A stretch of DNA of 64,000 nucleotides, from positions 310,001-374,000 of the forward strand of contig JAQJZZ010000004.1 of NCBI GenBank assembly GCA_030077755.1. Direction: 5' to 3'. Both the position numbers and the translations under genes were made by a program. This DNA comes from Filosporella fistucella (lineage: Eukaryota > Ascomycota > Leotiomycetes > Helotiales). Shown piece by piece: positions 33,498 through 45,653 of this stretch. The notes under the pieces were generated by a model, which was not told the DNA's origin, ran no database searches, and worked only from the letters and a program-made list of their open reading frames with translations. Each line of letters begins with the position of its first letter. Positions within the stretch are counted from its first letter, which is position 1.

Positions 33498-35789
33498 TCA
33501 AATCAACTCGAACTCCTCCAAGGTGCCATTCAGTTGACATTTTTGAGCCCAATCTTTGCGTGTGTCGGGCGCGATAAAATTCGTCGGATTACCCTCCTGG
33601 AAGAAACCCTTTTGTCGTTTGATATCTGCGGCCGAGAGACTGAGGAATGCTTTGCTGACCACTGAATATTGAACTCTGCCTCCACTTGTTGACGGTCGGA
33701 GAACGACCGGAAACTGGCACGCTGGTAGAAGACAGATATGATCACCCGATTCAACGCCCCGCGCTGTCCCAATGAACCCCTTATCGGACTCGAACAGCTC
33801 ATTCTCATCGTCAAAGTAATAAGCAAGATGGTTCAGCCAAACCTGTAACCGCTGGTGATGCTCTACCACAAATAATAAGCACCCCATTGCGACACCACAG
33901 ACTGTACAAGCGACCACGAAAAAGATAGCTAATAAGAAGTATGGTCCTATTGATCCGCTGAACTGCAGAATGGCTTGACCCCACAGCTTCCCCGCCGCTC
34001 CAGCTGAATAAGTCACTGCTGCTATGGCAACGCAAAATGTCAAAAGGCAGACCAGAAAAACTATTTGGGGAGATCGCAAGCACCTCAAAAAGTTATCAAG
34101 AAGTGATCTTGAACGACTCCAATATTTTACCGATGCTCCGCATACGATTGTTTTGGAGTTTAGGTCTAACCAAGTTGACAGACGATGCTCCGGTGTGGGG
34201 AATGAGCTCTTTTCCTCGCAATGAACCCAATCGAAGTCGAATGTAAATCCAAATCGGTTTATCTGCCTGGCAAAAAATTGACTCTTCCACTTTCGAGAAT
34301 TTAGGTCTGATAGTAGTATCTGCAGGGTCGGCTTCAAAAGCTGTACTTTCGGTGTTGCCGACGAGCCAGGAAACATTGTAGCTAAACAGTCGAAGATTGC
34401 CCGAATTTTGGCAGACCTTGAACGATAATATGGTTTGACTCGAAACGCATCCAATTGTTTTCCTGGCAGTCTTGACCGGTTCTCAATGCCAACCACATGC
34501 GCATGGCTTGTGTCCGGTTTTGCAACATACTTGACAATGCCCATCTTGACTCCGTCAACTCTTAGATTGCCGTCTTGAAACTTGATCCTACTGGCCAGAG
34601 TGTTGTTGACCATGAAGCAACTGAAAACTGTCTCATCTAGTTTCTTATATTCCGAAATTTCTGGGCATGAAAAGTCTGGTGCCCAAGACGGCAAGGAGAT
34701 CGACCGAGCTTTTAAATTTGAGTTGACCAGTATCATGTTCAGAGATCTCTTCTTTGTTATCATGATTTTTGCCATCTCTGTCAGAATATTGTCTAGCGAT
34801 TGCTCGTAATTGGGAATAGGTACAAGTTCCAATCCATCACGAGCTAATCCAAGCATAGCAAATATCCGGTCTCTTGGATCTGTCGAGAGGGATCTGGCAC
34901 TCATCGACATGGCTTGAGCGAGTGACATACCATTTCCACCCAGAAAAGACCGGATATTGACGATTCTTGTGAAATATTCAACGGAATCCCACATTTCTTT
35001 GTCCCAGAATCTAGACGATCCGCACACTTGGACGGCTTTTCTCATGTTGTCCAAGTTGATTCTTGAATGCCCACATACAATCGACACACGAGTAGCAACT
35101 GCAATTTCTTGAATGATCCAGAGCCGTTTCCAATAAGGGCGGCCAAACAGATCCCGTATACCATTGAAAGAGGTCTTGAGTTGAGGTGGAAGCTCATCGT
35201 TATCTGGGATAGTGATGGCGCCAGCAGATTTCGGAAGTGATACCAGGGGTACAGTATCATCGGTGGTCGGGTCGAGAATTGTAGGATCAGAATTCAAGAG
35301 CAGGTCATACACTAAAGTCCCAGGTCCAAGTGATAAGGCGTCAAGTAGCTGCATTGCTTTTGCCGAGTCATCCTCCTCCTCCTTTCCCACCCATGCGAAA
35401 ACCTCATCCGCCTTCGAGTATATGTGCTTCATGTTCCGAATCTGGAGGCTTTTCTCCTGGTTGTCGCCCTGATTGATACAAATAGCATCAACCCATATCC
35501 ATGAGACATCGAATAATCGAAGTTGATATAGTGCATCTGCGAGATTGATAGTTACTTGGACTTCGACATCATTGACCATGATGGTTGAGGTAACCTTTGG
35601 ATCACCCCAGCAGTAGGACAACGCTGTATATCTGATAGGCCCAATAAGATTTGTGGTTTCCAATGCGCATTTGACGATTGAATCTGGTGCGCCGGGCAAG
35701 ATTCTAAGCATTCTTATTTCGTAACGTTGCACATCCAGAGGCTTGTAGAAAGGCTGCCTTGACCCGGAGGTCTCATTTTCGATCCCCAT
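33498..35789 (-). CDS. HET domain protein with C-terminal TM pair
   Basis: A 763-residue frame from MGIENETSGSRQPF. The frame stays open to 36002, but an intron-like stretch (GTATGTC ... CTTTAG/CAG) ends just before this ATG, so the upstream part is probably leader. HET motifs: YTALSYCWGD, SWIWVDAICINQ, IYSKADEVFAWVG and YWKRLWIIQEIAVA. Then an unannotated helical half, with two hydrophobic segments (FLVCLLTFCVAIAAVTYSAGA and YFLLAIFFVVACTVCGVAMGCLLFVV) and a final beta-rich part (GDHICLLPACQFPVVLRP). The first HET gene ends with a comparable GDKIVLVSGVTVPLVMR, so both share one architecture and are likely old duplicates. Role in non-self recognition is inferred from family. Confidence 0.9.
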   Translation of the reverse strand: MGIENETSGSRQPFYKPLDVQRYEIRMLRILPGAPDSIVKCALETTNLIGPIRYTALSYCWGDPKVTSTIMVNDVEVQVTINLADALYQLRLFDVSWIWVDAICINQGDNQEKSLQIRNMKHIYSKADEVFAWVGKEEEDDSAKAMQLLDALSLGPGTLVYDLLLNSDPTILDPTTDDTVPLVSLPKSAGAITIPDNDELPPQLKTSFNGIRDLFGRPYWKRLWIIQEIAVATRVSIVCGHSRINLDNMRKAVQVCGSSRFWDKEMWDSVEYFTRIVNIRSFLGGNGMSLAQAMSMSARSLSTDPRDRIFAMLGLARDGLELVPIPNYEQSLDNILTEMAKIMITKKRSLNMILVNSNLKARSISLPSWAPDFSCPEISEYKKLDETVFSCFMVNNTLASRIKFQDGNLRVDGVKMGIVKYVAKPDTSHAHVVGIENRSRLPGKQLDAFRVKPYYRSRSAKIRAIFDCLATMFPGSSATPKVQLLKPTLQILLSDLNSRKWKSQFFARQINRFGFTFDFDWVHCEEKSSFPTPEHRLSTWLDLNSKTIVCGASVKYWSRSRSLLDNFLRCLRSPQIVFLVCLLTFCVAIAAVTYSAGAAGKLWGQAILQFSGSIGPYFLLAIFFVVACTVCGVAMGCLLFVVEHHQRLQVWLNHLAYYFDDENELFESDKGFIGTARGVESGDHICLLPACQFPVVLRPSTSGGRVQYSVVSKAFLSLSAADIKRQKGFFQEGNPTNFIAPDTRKDWAQKCQLNGTLEEFELI

Positions 35790-36948
35790 TCTGAGTTTGA
35801 CTAAAGGGCATGTTAGCTGTATGAATTGAAGGCACTTATGAGACATACCTATAAAATTAATATGATAGAGCAATGTTAATATGATAGAACTAGCGGAAGA
35901 GAGGCGAAAGACTTGTTTGGCACAAAGTAGCCTCGAGAAGTTATAAACTGGTGACCAGCACGGTATGTAAAGACCAAGAAAGCGCAGAATGTTAATTAGC
36001 AATTGACACTTGTCTCACACTCATCACAGTATATCTAAATAAATTTCAAGGCAGCTCTGGCTTGAATATGGGGAGCGTGGAGTCCGAATGTTAGCGCTTC
36101 GAGTACAGAAATAGATGCGGTCAGAAATTTGGCCTCGCCACCTACAGGATAACGTTAAACAGAACTGCAACAATTTGCTTATGTCTACCACTCAGCAGTA
36201 CATGATCACGTTTCACCAAACGCGTACTTCGGCCCATCTCAGTCACGAGGAGATTCCAGTCGCTCGCAATCGAGAATGGTTCACTGGTAAACGATTTTGC
36301 TAGGGCTGGAAGACCCCCAACCTTTCTTCAGGATGACTGCATTCAGGATCGTTTGATTTCTGTTCATACCAGACGATAGACCCGTTGCGAAAGCTTGAGT
36401 GTGTTCATCCCTGAGAGTAAGCAGGAATGTTGCAAAATAACTTGTTGGTGGAGGCAAACGTGTTGACGCGACGCGATTATTTCAATTTGTTTCAGCCCTA
36501 TGTTGTGCGCTTAACTCGTGGGAGGAAGTCTCCTTCAGGAGACAGTCGTAAATAAATAGGACAGTCGGTGGCATGATCTGCTTCGAATACAAGAGTGTAT
36601 ATCACGCTGACGCGATAAGGCTGAATGGTCTTGATATTGCAATGTAGGTAGGAACAACCATGAAGTTGGGGTAGTGCCCACATTCCATCCCACGATGTAG
36701 GTTATCACGTGATGCGCAAATAGTGCCAACCCTTCCATTCTGGATTCTTATATACCTATGCAGACTAACGGCAGTATCGCCGGAAAGAGATGTGATATTT
36801 ATATGCTCTATTTAATTATTCAAAGAGTAATCATATTAGCCCAAAAACAATATGGAGATTGTAAAGTTTACACATTATTGTTTTTAATATTGATCAAGAT
36901 TAGACTTAAGTATACTCAAAGTCGCTTTTCCAACGATACTATCGTCTA
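35790..36948. other. Intergenic, includes likely 5' leader of HET gene
   Basis: Between the ankyrin-CorA 3' end and the second HET gene. The part 35790-36002 may be a spliced leader. Nothing else supported. Confidence 0.45.
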
Positions 36949-39900
36949 TTATATACTTGACCTAAATTTCGAAGACGGCGGCGACAACAAACCCTCTTCC
37001 TCCTCCCAATCTTTCACCTTATATTTCCGCTTCCCACTCATCAGCGTTCTCATCCTCGCAATAAACCTCACCATTCTACCCAAGTTCAGAGCCAAAATGA
37101 CCATAGGTATAGCAATAGCAAAGCCAACCCCAAATACCCACTTGGCTACATACCCAAGTGACATACTACTCGTTCCATCCACTGTCTTGAACTCCTTGAT
37201 ATTTATAGTAAAGAAAGCAGCGATGAAGCTCAGGGGTAGAAAGATGATGGTGACTATTGTGAATGCCATAAGGATTTGGTTCTGTCTGGCATTTCCCTGT
37301 GCTTGTTCGCGCGCGAAGCGGGCTTCGAATACGTTTGTATTGGCGGCATGCTTTTGCTTCAGATCAAGCATGTCGAGGATAGAAGAGTATACTCGTTCGG
37401 TTTGCTTGTCCATACGTTCGAGATCTCTCATTCGAGTTTCGATCCTCCTTGTCTCATTTCCAAGCCGTCTTCGAATCTCAGTTGTTGAACGTTGACGGTC
37501 TTTATAGATATCGCAGATAGCTTCTTGGAGCGAAGGGATAACTCGGGTCTGGTCGTTGAGTATGCCTGAGATCATTGCCAATTCGTCGCGAATATCTTTC
37601 GTCTCTGTTAAGAGACTTGTCTCTTCGCCGATATAGAGTAGCTTGTCGACTGCACGGGAATCCTCTGATTTCAGTTCATCATAGTCGTCCGAGCCGTTGG
37701 CTCTCCTGTTCTGCTCCAACCATTTGGAAGCCTGCATTGATGCTTTGTTGAACTCGATAAAGAGGGTTGCTTCCCGATCATTTGCAACTCCGATACTTGA
37801 TTCGAACATCTTGAAGAATTGGTATTCCTCGTTGTAGTTCCTGGCATCATCCAAAATGGAGCTGCATTTCTCTGTGATAACCATAGCGAGATCATATACA
37901 GTCTTTACAGGGTCCCTAGTTCTTGAGTTGATCTCGTCAATGATGCAGTTGAGGAGGTTCAGGGGATCATCTTTCGGTTGCCTCCAGCGCTGCGGGAAAG
38001 CAGTCACGACCCTTTCATCATCGAGAATCCACATGTAGAGTTGGTCAACCATGAATATCTTTGGGTCAATTTTCTCTCCCTGGTGAGTTTTGTTTTGATA
38101 CCGATATATGACCTGGTCTTGGTCGCGATTGCGTGTATCGCTATTGTGGAAGAAGCACTGGTCCAGAGTTCGTCTCACATGCATAGAAACAGGTGTGCTG
38201 CAAAGATGCCCCTTGATAAGCATTTCATCATAATTAGAAGCAGGAGAACGAGTGTGTATGGATTCGTTCTCCGAGTTACTGATAGCTCGCTGCATTTCCC
38301 GACGTCGTTGATCCGTCTCGTAGTGGAGGTATGGCATGAAAACGACAATGCCTGGAGGCTGCTTGGAAGAAGAGGTGACGCCCTTGTTCAAATTATTATG
38401 GTTCGTCTTTCTATCCTTAAAAGCTCTATTGGAGTCTTTTGCAGGTATGCCCTTTTCAATTTTCCTACGAGGATTGATTTCAATAAATACCTCTGAAGGC
38501 AACGCATCATGTAAAATTTTGGATTTCGGTCCTGACTTGTTTGATCGCGGTATGAGCTCACAGAGTGGTCTCATAAAATGCGAATGTACCTTTTGGCCTC
38601 GATGCTGGTGAGTAAAGGTTTGCTCCAACGCCTTCAGGAATTCGACATCAGTGCCACCATCCTCAATGAATGAGTTGGTGAAGAGTGTTTGAATCCATGC
38701 TAGATTGTTGGAGGGTAAATGAATCCATTGAAAGTCTATAGAATTCGATTTTGGCCAGGTAGGCTTCCATTTCCTTGGATTAAACGTATCATGACCGTAA
38801 AGAAGTTCTGTGTAGCCTTAGCAACAGCTCCAAAGGAGCTTCTCGTATGCTACTCACCATATACACTCCTACGCTGGACTCTATTCTCATTTCGAAAGTT
38901 CCCAAAAGCTACAATTGTTGCATGAAATCCATTACATGCTCCTAGCGCGTTCTCGGACAAACGCTCAACATGGTTTCTAGGAGCAAGTAATCGGAGACAT
39001 TCCTTGTGCTTATTTTGGGCAGCTCGGTGAAGAGGTGAGTTGCCAAATGTGTCTCTGGAATCTTGTTCAATCTGATGTTCTCTAAGTAGAATTTCCATCA
39101 CCTCTGCGTGACCACCTTGGGCAGCCAGGTGGAGTGGAGTAACACCACTGAGCAGTCTGGAATTAACCATAGCTCCAGCATGGAGCAAATAGTTTACAAT
39201 ACGATAAGAGCCCTTTTCAGCAGCGTTGTGAAGTGGTGTCCAGCCGCCATCACTCGTACAATCTACACGAGCATCAAATTCAAGCAGCAACGAGACAACG
39301 TCTTCGTGCTCATTCGTCGTTGCGAAGTGGAGAGCAGTCTTTTGTCTCACATCTACTGCTTCAATATTCGCTCGTGTCCTAGGGCACTCGAGCAGTCTTT
39401 TGACGAGACCGACCTTCCCAGTCACACATGCCCAATGTAAAGGTGTGCGACCAAGTATATCGACATCGTCCAGACCATTGTAACCAAAATCCTGCTGCAG
39501 CAACAGATCTATCACATCATCGCCCCAGTCGCATATCTTGTCCGCGGCTAGAATATGAAGAACATTTCTTTGTTCTTTATCCTTTACACTGACATCCGCC
39601 TTATGATGTATCAGCAGTTCCATGATATGATAACGGTTCTGCCAAGCAGCGAACATCAATGCCGTCTTCCCATCTTTATCCTGCTCATCCGGGTTGGCGC
39701 CGAACTCAAGGAGCAACTTCGCAACCACGGCATGATTCTCCTCGACGACGCGAATTAATGGCGGGATTCGAAAACGCCCATGAGTCGAAGCACCCTGAGT
39801 CAAGAGGTATCTCGTTGCTTCGATATTTCCTCTTTCTGCGCTACGTCTCAGCGCAATGCCTAGTAGCTGGTCAATCTGTCGGCCCTGCTGCTTCGCTGTC

Positions 39901-40016
39901 GTGATAATCTGGTCGAGAGATCCGACATCGTCACGTTCTGCTGCACGCAGGATCTGCGGTTCAAGGCGTTCGTGGGCGTGAGCCGCTGCGTTCTGAATTG
40001 CGTTCGGGTTTGCCAT
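36949..40016 (-). CDS. Ankyrin-repeat protein with CorA-like membrane domain
   Basis: Exon 1 (40016-38858) and exon 2 (38735-36949), intron 122 nt, give 981 residues. The splice restores DFQWIHLPSNNLAWIQTLF, a block typical of fungal ankyrin-CorA proteins. Residues 20-370 hold some nine ankyrin repeats (for example GRTPLHWACVTG, QKTALHFATTNEH, GWTPLHNAAEKG, GVTPLHLAAQGG, GNSPLHRAAQNK). The last 350 residues are CorA-like, with a long helical stalk (RMRDLERMDKQTERVYSSIL) and two TM segments near 865-890 and 905-925. The GMN motif that CorA channels need between these segments is absent (FFTINIKEFK instead), so Mg2+ transport is doubtful. The family is common in filamentous fungi and function is not established. 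Same strand as both HET genes. Confidence 0.9.
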
Positions 40017-42892
40017 CTCGTCCGCTATGGAGGATGGCGCCTCGCAGACTCGGAAGCAAGATCCTGTTTGTGCAAACTCGGCCAGAATCGTTCATCTTGT
40101 CACATTTTCAGCTCTGTCTTCAGCCTCGCATGTACTGTTCGGCCGAGAGATCCTAGGAGATGCATATCGCGAAGTCACGTGTGTGGGCGGTATATCTTCC
40201 ATTCCATTCGTTGTTAAGCGTTTGGCTGTTGCAAATCTAGTGGTTGAGTCAACTCCCAGACAAAACGCATTATGCCGACAATTAAACATGCCAAGCAACT
40301 TGTGCGCCTTCGCAATCCCTCTCACTCAACTTGAGTTGCTGTGTTTCCCAAGTCTAGACCCCTTCTTCACCTCGATGGGAACTTGTATTTTCAAGCTCAC
40401 CCCTATTTTGGCGAGTAGAAGCGAGCCCCTTTTCCGGTACCATCAAGTTTACAAGTTGCCCATCTCTTAGAGCAACTGTGAATATCACATCAGTGCGTTC
40501 TGCTGAGGGAGGCGGTCTGTAGTGCCGTCACGCGTCTCCAACGATCGGAATTTAGTTCGTAAATACTCTATGCCTATCGACCTAAAATATGTCCTTGCAC
40601 AATAAACCTCCTTTCCCTCTCTATCTCTATGCCCTTCCCCACATCCACCCCACAACCCCACACTCATCCGAGCATTCCGACTCCTTGACCCTGTCTGTCA
40701 AACAGTCTATGCGTGATATGTCGTCATCCCGTTCGCTCTAGCATCTAATGTTTCGGGAAGAAATGTTAATCGTAAGGAGGGTTTGGTAGGTGGAAGAGTT
40801 GTAGGAGGTTAATTGCTGGTGAAACGGACATGGTAGACGGTAGTCGGGATGTGCGGTTAGAGTGGAAATATGGGAGAGGGAACAGCTGAAAGTTCAAGTA
40901 CACGTGCAAATTAAATGATAAGAGAGTTGTTGTAATTCCATGCTCGGCGGTTCATCATTTGGGTTGACAAATATCAGGTTGTGTACAACGCGGAACTAAG
41001 ATATCGGGCTCTAAAGGCTGGGTACGATGTTAAAGGGATTTAGACACATATTTTCTTTGAAGATATGAAAGAGGAAGATAAGTGTAAAGTATGAACAGGG
41101 AATTTAGATACTATGGAGAACGAATGAAACATGAGTGAAATCTAAGAATATGAGGGAGGCCTAGGTAACTGCTCTACAAAATGAAAACTTGAAAATAAGA
41201 ATGTGTAACAATAGGAGAAAGGAAGAGTATGTGGGAAAGTGCAGCATAAAGCGTCATATAACATCCTCTATGATTCAACCCCTCTGCATTCCCCCTGCCC
41301 TGAGGCTCAACTAAATGGAAACGGGGGCACTAGCTATACCTCCGTAGGCAAGTAATAAGCTCATCCCGTGACGGGTTCCTGATTAGAGTCGCTGGTCGTA
41401 ATCTAGATCTACCCTGGAGTGGGAGAAAGTGGGGATGGGTATGACTTCATTTTTGGTGAATGAGATGGTAAAAGAATGATGAAATTAGAGGAGAAGGAAG
41501 GAGAGAGGAGGTGTATACTTCGTAATAGTGAGAAAATGAGAGAAATATGGAGCGCTATGGCAGAATTTGGAGATGTATTTGCGGGAGGTATGAGAAGGCA
41601 TATTCTCGAATTCTAGAAGAAAAGATTAAACGAGCACAAAGCAGGTACACACCCCTCCCAGAAACCCCAAATGTTCTCGCCCACTAAGTATAAGAACATC
41701 GGTAATATATCCGGATGCGCGTGGCTGACCCACAGGAACGGTCACTTGACGGTTCAAAATGGTAAGCTAGGATGCAACAAATATCTGGTGAATTATTGGG
41801 AGTGTGCCCTGTCTTTAGCCAGTCGTGATCGTCCCTGGTTTGGGAAGCAGGTGGTAAATGGTGCCTTGCATTTGCAGATGAGGATTAGTTGGGTGGAATA
41901 TTGATGTGATGATGGAGTGGAGTTTTTGTGGCGGATTTTTGGGAATCTTAAGAGGGGGTTGGAGTGATTGTTTGCTTTGGAGCTTGGAGCTGATGCTGGC
42001 GCTGGGCCGAACACGGGAGATGGCGTGAACGGATGGAGAGCTGGAGCGTGAGCGTGAGTGTGAGTTGCCATGGTGGTGGTGAGTGGTGAGTGAGACAGAG
42101 TGTTGGTGGCGTGGATGGTGGATGGATGGTGGATGTGCAAAGTGGGAAATGTCTCGAGTCATGGGACAGGGCTGGAATTTGTAACCAGCGACGACTGGGT
42201 GAAAGTTTGCTCGGAGCTTTCGTGATGCAAGGAGCTCGGAATGTTGCTGTGCGAGCTGTGCACTTGTACTAAGTACATGTAGGTACCACCAGGTGAAATG
42301 GAAGTGGTGAGCTGAGGAGGTGCAAGGTACGAGGTACAACGGGGAGTTGCATGCGAGTCCGAGTCGAGTTGAGGGCGATAGTCGAGTTTGAAATGTCTTG
42401 ACCCGGGATTTGGAGTTTACCTTACGAGTTAAGTAACATGCTTACTACTATGTATGTAGGATCTTGAATAGCCTTTTGGTTTCGTGGGCCGTCAGCCATG
42501 GCGGTGCCTGAGTCTTGTCTTGGCGCTGCTTCTGACAGTTTACCTTTTTTCCTTTTCGGATGGTTTATCCTTGCTGTGCGTCTGTCCGTGACTGCACGTC
42601 TGTCTGCCTGTCTCTTGAGTTTAAAATACTCTGAGTGGTGATTCGTTAATATTTGGGTAGCGGTTGTCAGCTTAGACCCCCATTGTTGAAAAGGGGGGTT
42701 GATGACGGACCAACTGTGGGAGATACTAGAAGAGTGAGAGAGAGTGTGTACATAGTAGGAGGGGTTGGGCGGTGAGTGCCCCTGTACCCTTCCTTGCTTG
42801 CCCTCTCTTTTTTTATCAAGCACACCCTGTTGCACCCCGAGCACCCCTCTCTGGCCCTTTCTCACACACTCTCATAGACACACACACTCCAA

Positions 42893-42985
42893 CCACTGCT
42901 CTCAACACCACCACACTACCACCACACTACCACTCCCACTTCCACCACCACATAACCACTCAACCACACTACCACCATACACAGG
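42893..42985. repeat. CAC/ACT-rich low-complexity stretch
   Basis: Irregular CCACCACACTACCA-type repeats lasting about 90 nt. Confidence 0.7.
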
Positions 42986-45382
42986 CACATGCCATATCCG
43001 ATAGAAGCCGGATAAGGATGCTAGTCCAGTTCCAGGCCAGCATCAGGATCGTGACATCTTCCCGCTCTGATCAGAACCAGGATCGTGCAGGAAAGTATCC
43101 GGATTCTGGTGCGGCCATGTACATGCAGATACGTACCATACTTTCAGATATTAAACAAACAATATGTTAATATAGGTCCAAGGCTTGCGTGACTTGATGC
43201 TATATCGCGCTTACTATTGAGTATTTGAGCCACTCGTATTTACGTGATGAATAGCTGACGTTGCTGTGAGTAAGTCATCAAATGATAATAAGGGATAGGT
43301 TAACCCATATTGCAGGTAGAGTGCTGCATCGCCAGCCCCATGCGGTAAGGACAGGCACAATTCAGGAACGACTTGGACTTGAAACCGAGACGAAAGTGTA
43401 CTAAGAAGGTACTAAATTAAGCTGTGACTCGCTGGAACTGGACTTCTGAGCCTGGACTGGCGACCCTGGCCAAGACCTGCTTTACTAGTATCTCCTCTTG
43501 TGTGTGCCGCCCCGCCTCTCACCAGCAGGAGTTAGTAAGTTCAAGTCTATTTGAAAGGAGCTGAGGCGGGATAGGCGTGAGGAATGAGGCATGAGGGGCA
43601 AGGAGAGGGGCAATTCAAGCAAAAGACGGCTGACAGTTGAGATGCAGGGCAGGAGTTGAGATGCAGGTGAGAGTTTGAATTTGATACTTGTAAAAGTGTG
43701 AAGAAGTATATCTGCCATGTACAGTACTGGTCCAGATGTCGAGATCTTAATACAGCCTATCGCAAAGTATCATATCGTATTGTTCCTGTACGCCCCTCTC
43801 CCCGAATCCAGATCTCACCAATACCCACTGCATGCCCGTCGGAGTTTACTCGATTCCCTCAACAGGCACACCACACCACACCACCATTTTTGTACTACCA
43901 AGACATCAGTTTGGGTCGAGACATCATCATCATACCATCGGAGTGTTCGGCATGTCTGGATATACGGTTACAGGATGTAAAACCTGCCTTTTCTTTCCAG
44001 CCTCTGTCTTTGATGATGATTGTCAGCTGGACTGAGAAGAGAGGGGGAATGTAGCCAGCATTATGGATATTTTCACTGTGTAGTTCCAAGTATATGTTGG
44101 CATCACGATATGAAACTTAGTACCTGGACTTGACTACTGTTTCTGTACCTATCCCATCTGACTACCTTTACGCCTATTACACTCCTCGTAAGGTTCAAGT
44201 AGCCTCGAGATACGCTCCCCTATTTCCAAATCATGTATTGTACCTGTATTGGTACCTCATAGGCTGAAAGATACTTTTCTTGCCCCCTCAGCCCCTCTGC
44301 CGCCCACTTACTTGCCTTAACTTTCCCCTCTCACTGGCCTTCGTCTGTTCTCCTGCAGCTTCAATTCGTAAGCTTTGTTCGCTTATCGTGACACTAGAAA
44401 CGAAACTGCACAGTCTGCACTGCGCTGCACTGCACAGCATCTGCTTGAGGTCAAGTTGAGCGTATCGTTCTTCTGTTCTGCTTTGCTCTGCCTCTTCCCA
44501 CTCGTCGCCTTCTTCCTCCTCCTCCTCCCTCACCCATTATCCATTATCTCGGGTCGTGATATTTCTAATATTCTTTCCGACTATTCATATTACCTGCCTT
44601 ACTCCTTACCTTTTACAATCACATTATCACATCTATTTCCTCCGTGCCATCCATCTCTTTTGACTCTAGCTATCCCGAAGCGCCTCGATTCCTCCTACTA
44701 CCTCCGAAGACTATCTATTACAACCTTCTACTACTACCCTCCACTACTACCTCACGTTAATAGGCCTCCAGTCCAAGTCCAGTCTGCCACTACTCGCCGC
44801 CAGACATCAACCTCCCATCACATCCACTCCACTCCACAGTATTACTCCGTTCAGTCCAGGGCATCCACATCCTCATCCTCTTTGCCTTCTGCAGATCTCT
44901 TCCAACATCGCCATCCAACATCCATCTACTTCCAACATTCAACCTCACCCTCCACCTTCAAATCCTCCTACTATATCACCGAAACAATCCTCACATCAAC
45001 CTTCTCCCCTCGCCTTGTCATATTACGTTGTGTTCCTGATATCACTTTACCCTGCTATTATCTTTCCTTGGGTCATTAGGGTTATCCTTGTCGGCGATTA
45101 ATCAATCGTCTATCTCAGGCATATTCTTCCGGTCGCATCACTGCCATAACCCCCCCGCCATCCTCTTATCGATTTCTTCACTTCGCCTTGCAATTGTTAG
45201 CGGATAACATCTCTATTAAGGACGACTTGGACCAATACGTGGCCCGTCCAAACATTTCAGCAAAGAATTTTGACACTGCTGCTGGTCTGAGCTGTGTCAA
45301 TTAGACTCGCCCTGAACTGAAGGAAGCTGACAGACGCTGAGTTGAGGCTCATCCCCAGCCCCAATCCAACCCGAACGAAAAT

Positions 45383-45404
45383 CAAACCAAACCAAACCAA
45401 ACCA
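45383..45404. repeat. (AAACC)n short tandem repeat
   Basis: Four to five AAACC units in the leader of the C2H2 gene. Confidence 0.8.
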
Positions 45405-45653
45405 ACACACCCACCCCAACTTAACCTTCGCAACCTTCACATCGTACCTGTTCCAGGCTTACGACCAACAATCCCATCTCATATGTCTTGATGCGGTGTT
45501 AGGTCATCCTCTTCTTCATCCGCCGACCTTCTCTTCCTAACCTACCTCCCGACCTCTTTCGATAGTCCCTTCGCCGTCCCCCGCCATCCCACTTCGACGC
45601 TCCCCAACCACCTTCGTCATTAATCCCAACTGCCACCACATTTCGAAACCACA

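Larger units (their letters stand above)
40017..45653. other. Long gene-poor region with pyrimidine-rich leader
   Basis: 5.6 kb without a supported gene. The left part is the ankyrin-CorA promoter. The middle has low-complexity DNA, including CAC/ACT-rich sequence near 42890-42985. From about 44280 to 45650 the plus strand is strongly C/T-rich, which creates a long chance frame (44375-45079) without a native ATG. This C/T-rich part reads as a promoter and long 5' leader of the C2H2 gene. No RNA gene was recognised. Confidence 0.5.

Noticed and set aside
44375..45079. Long plus-strand open frame (234 codons)
   Set aside because: No ATG at its start; its composition (Ser, Thr, Leu, Pro, Tyr) follows from C/T-rich DNA. 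It is better read as leader sequence.
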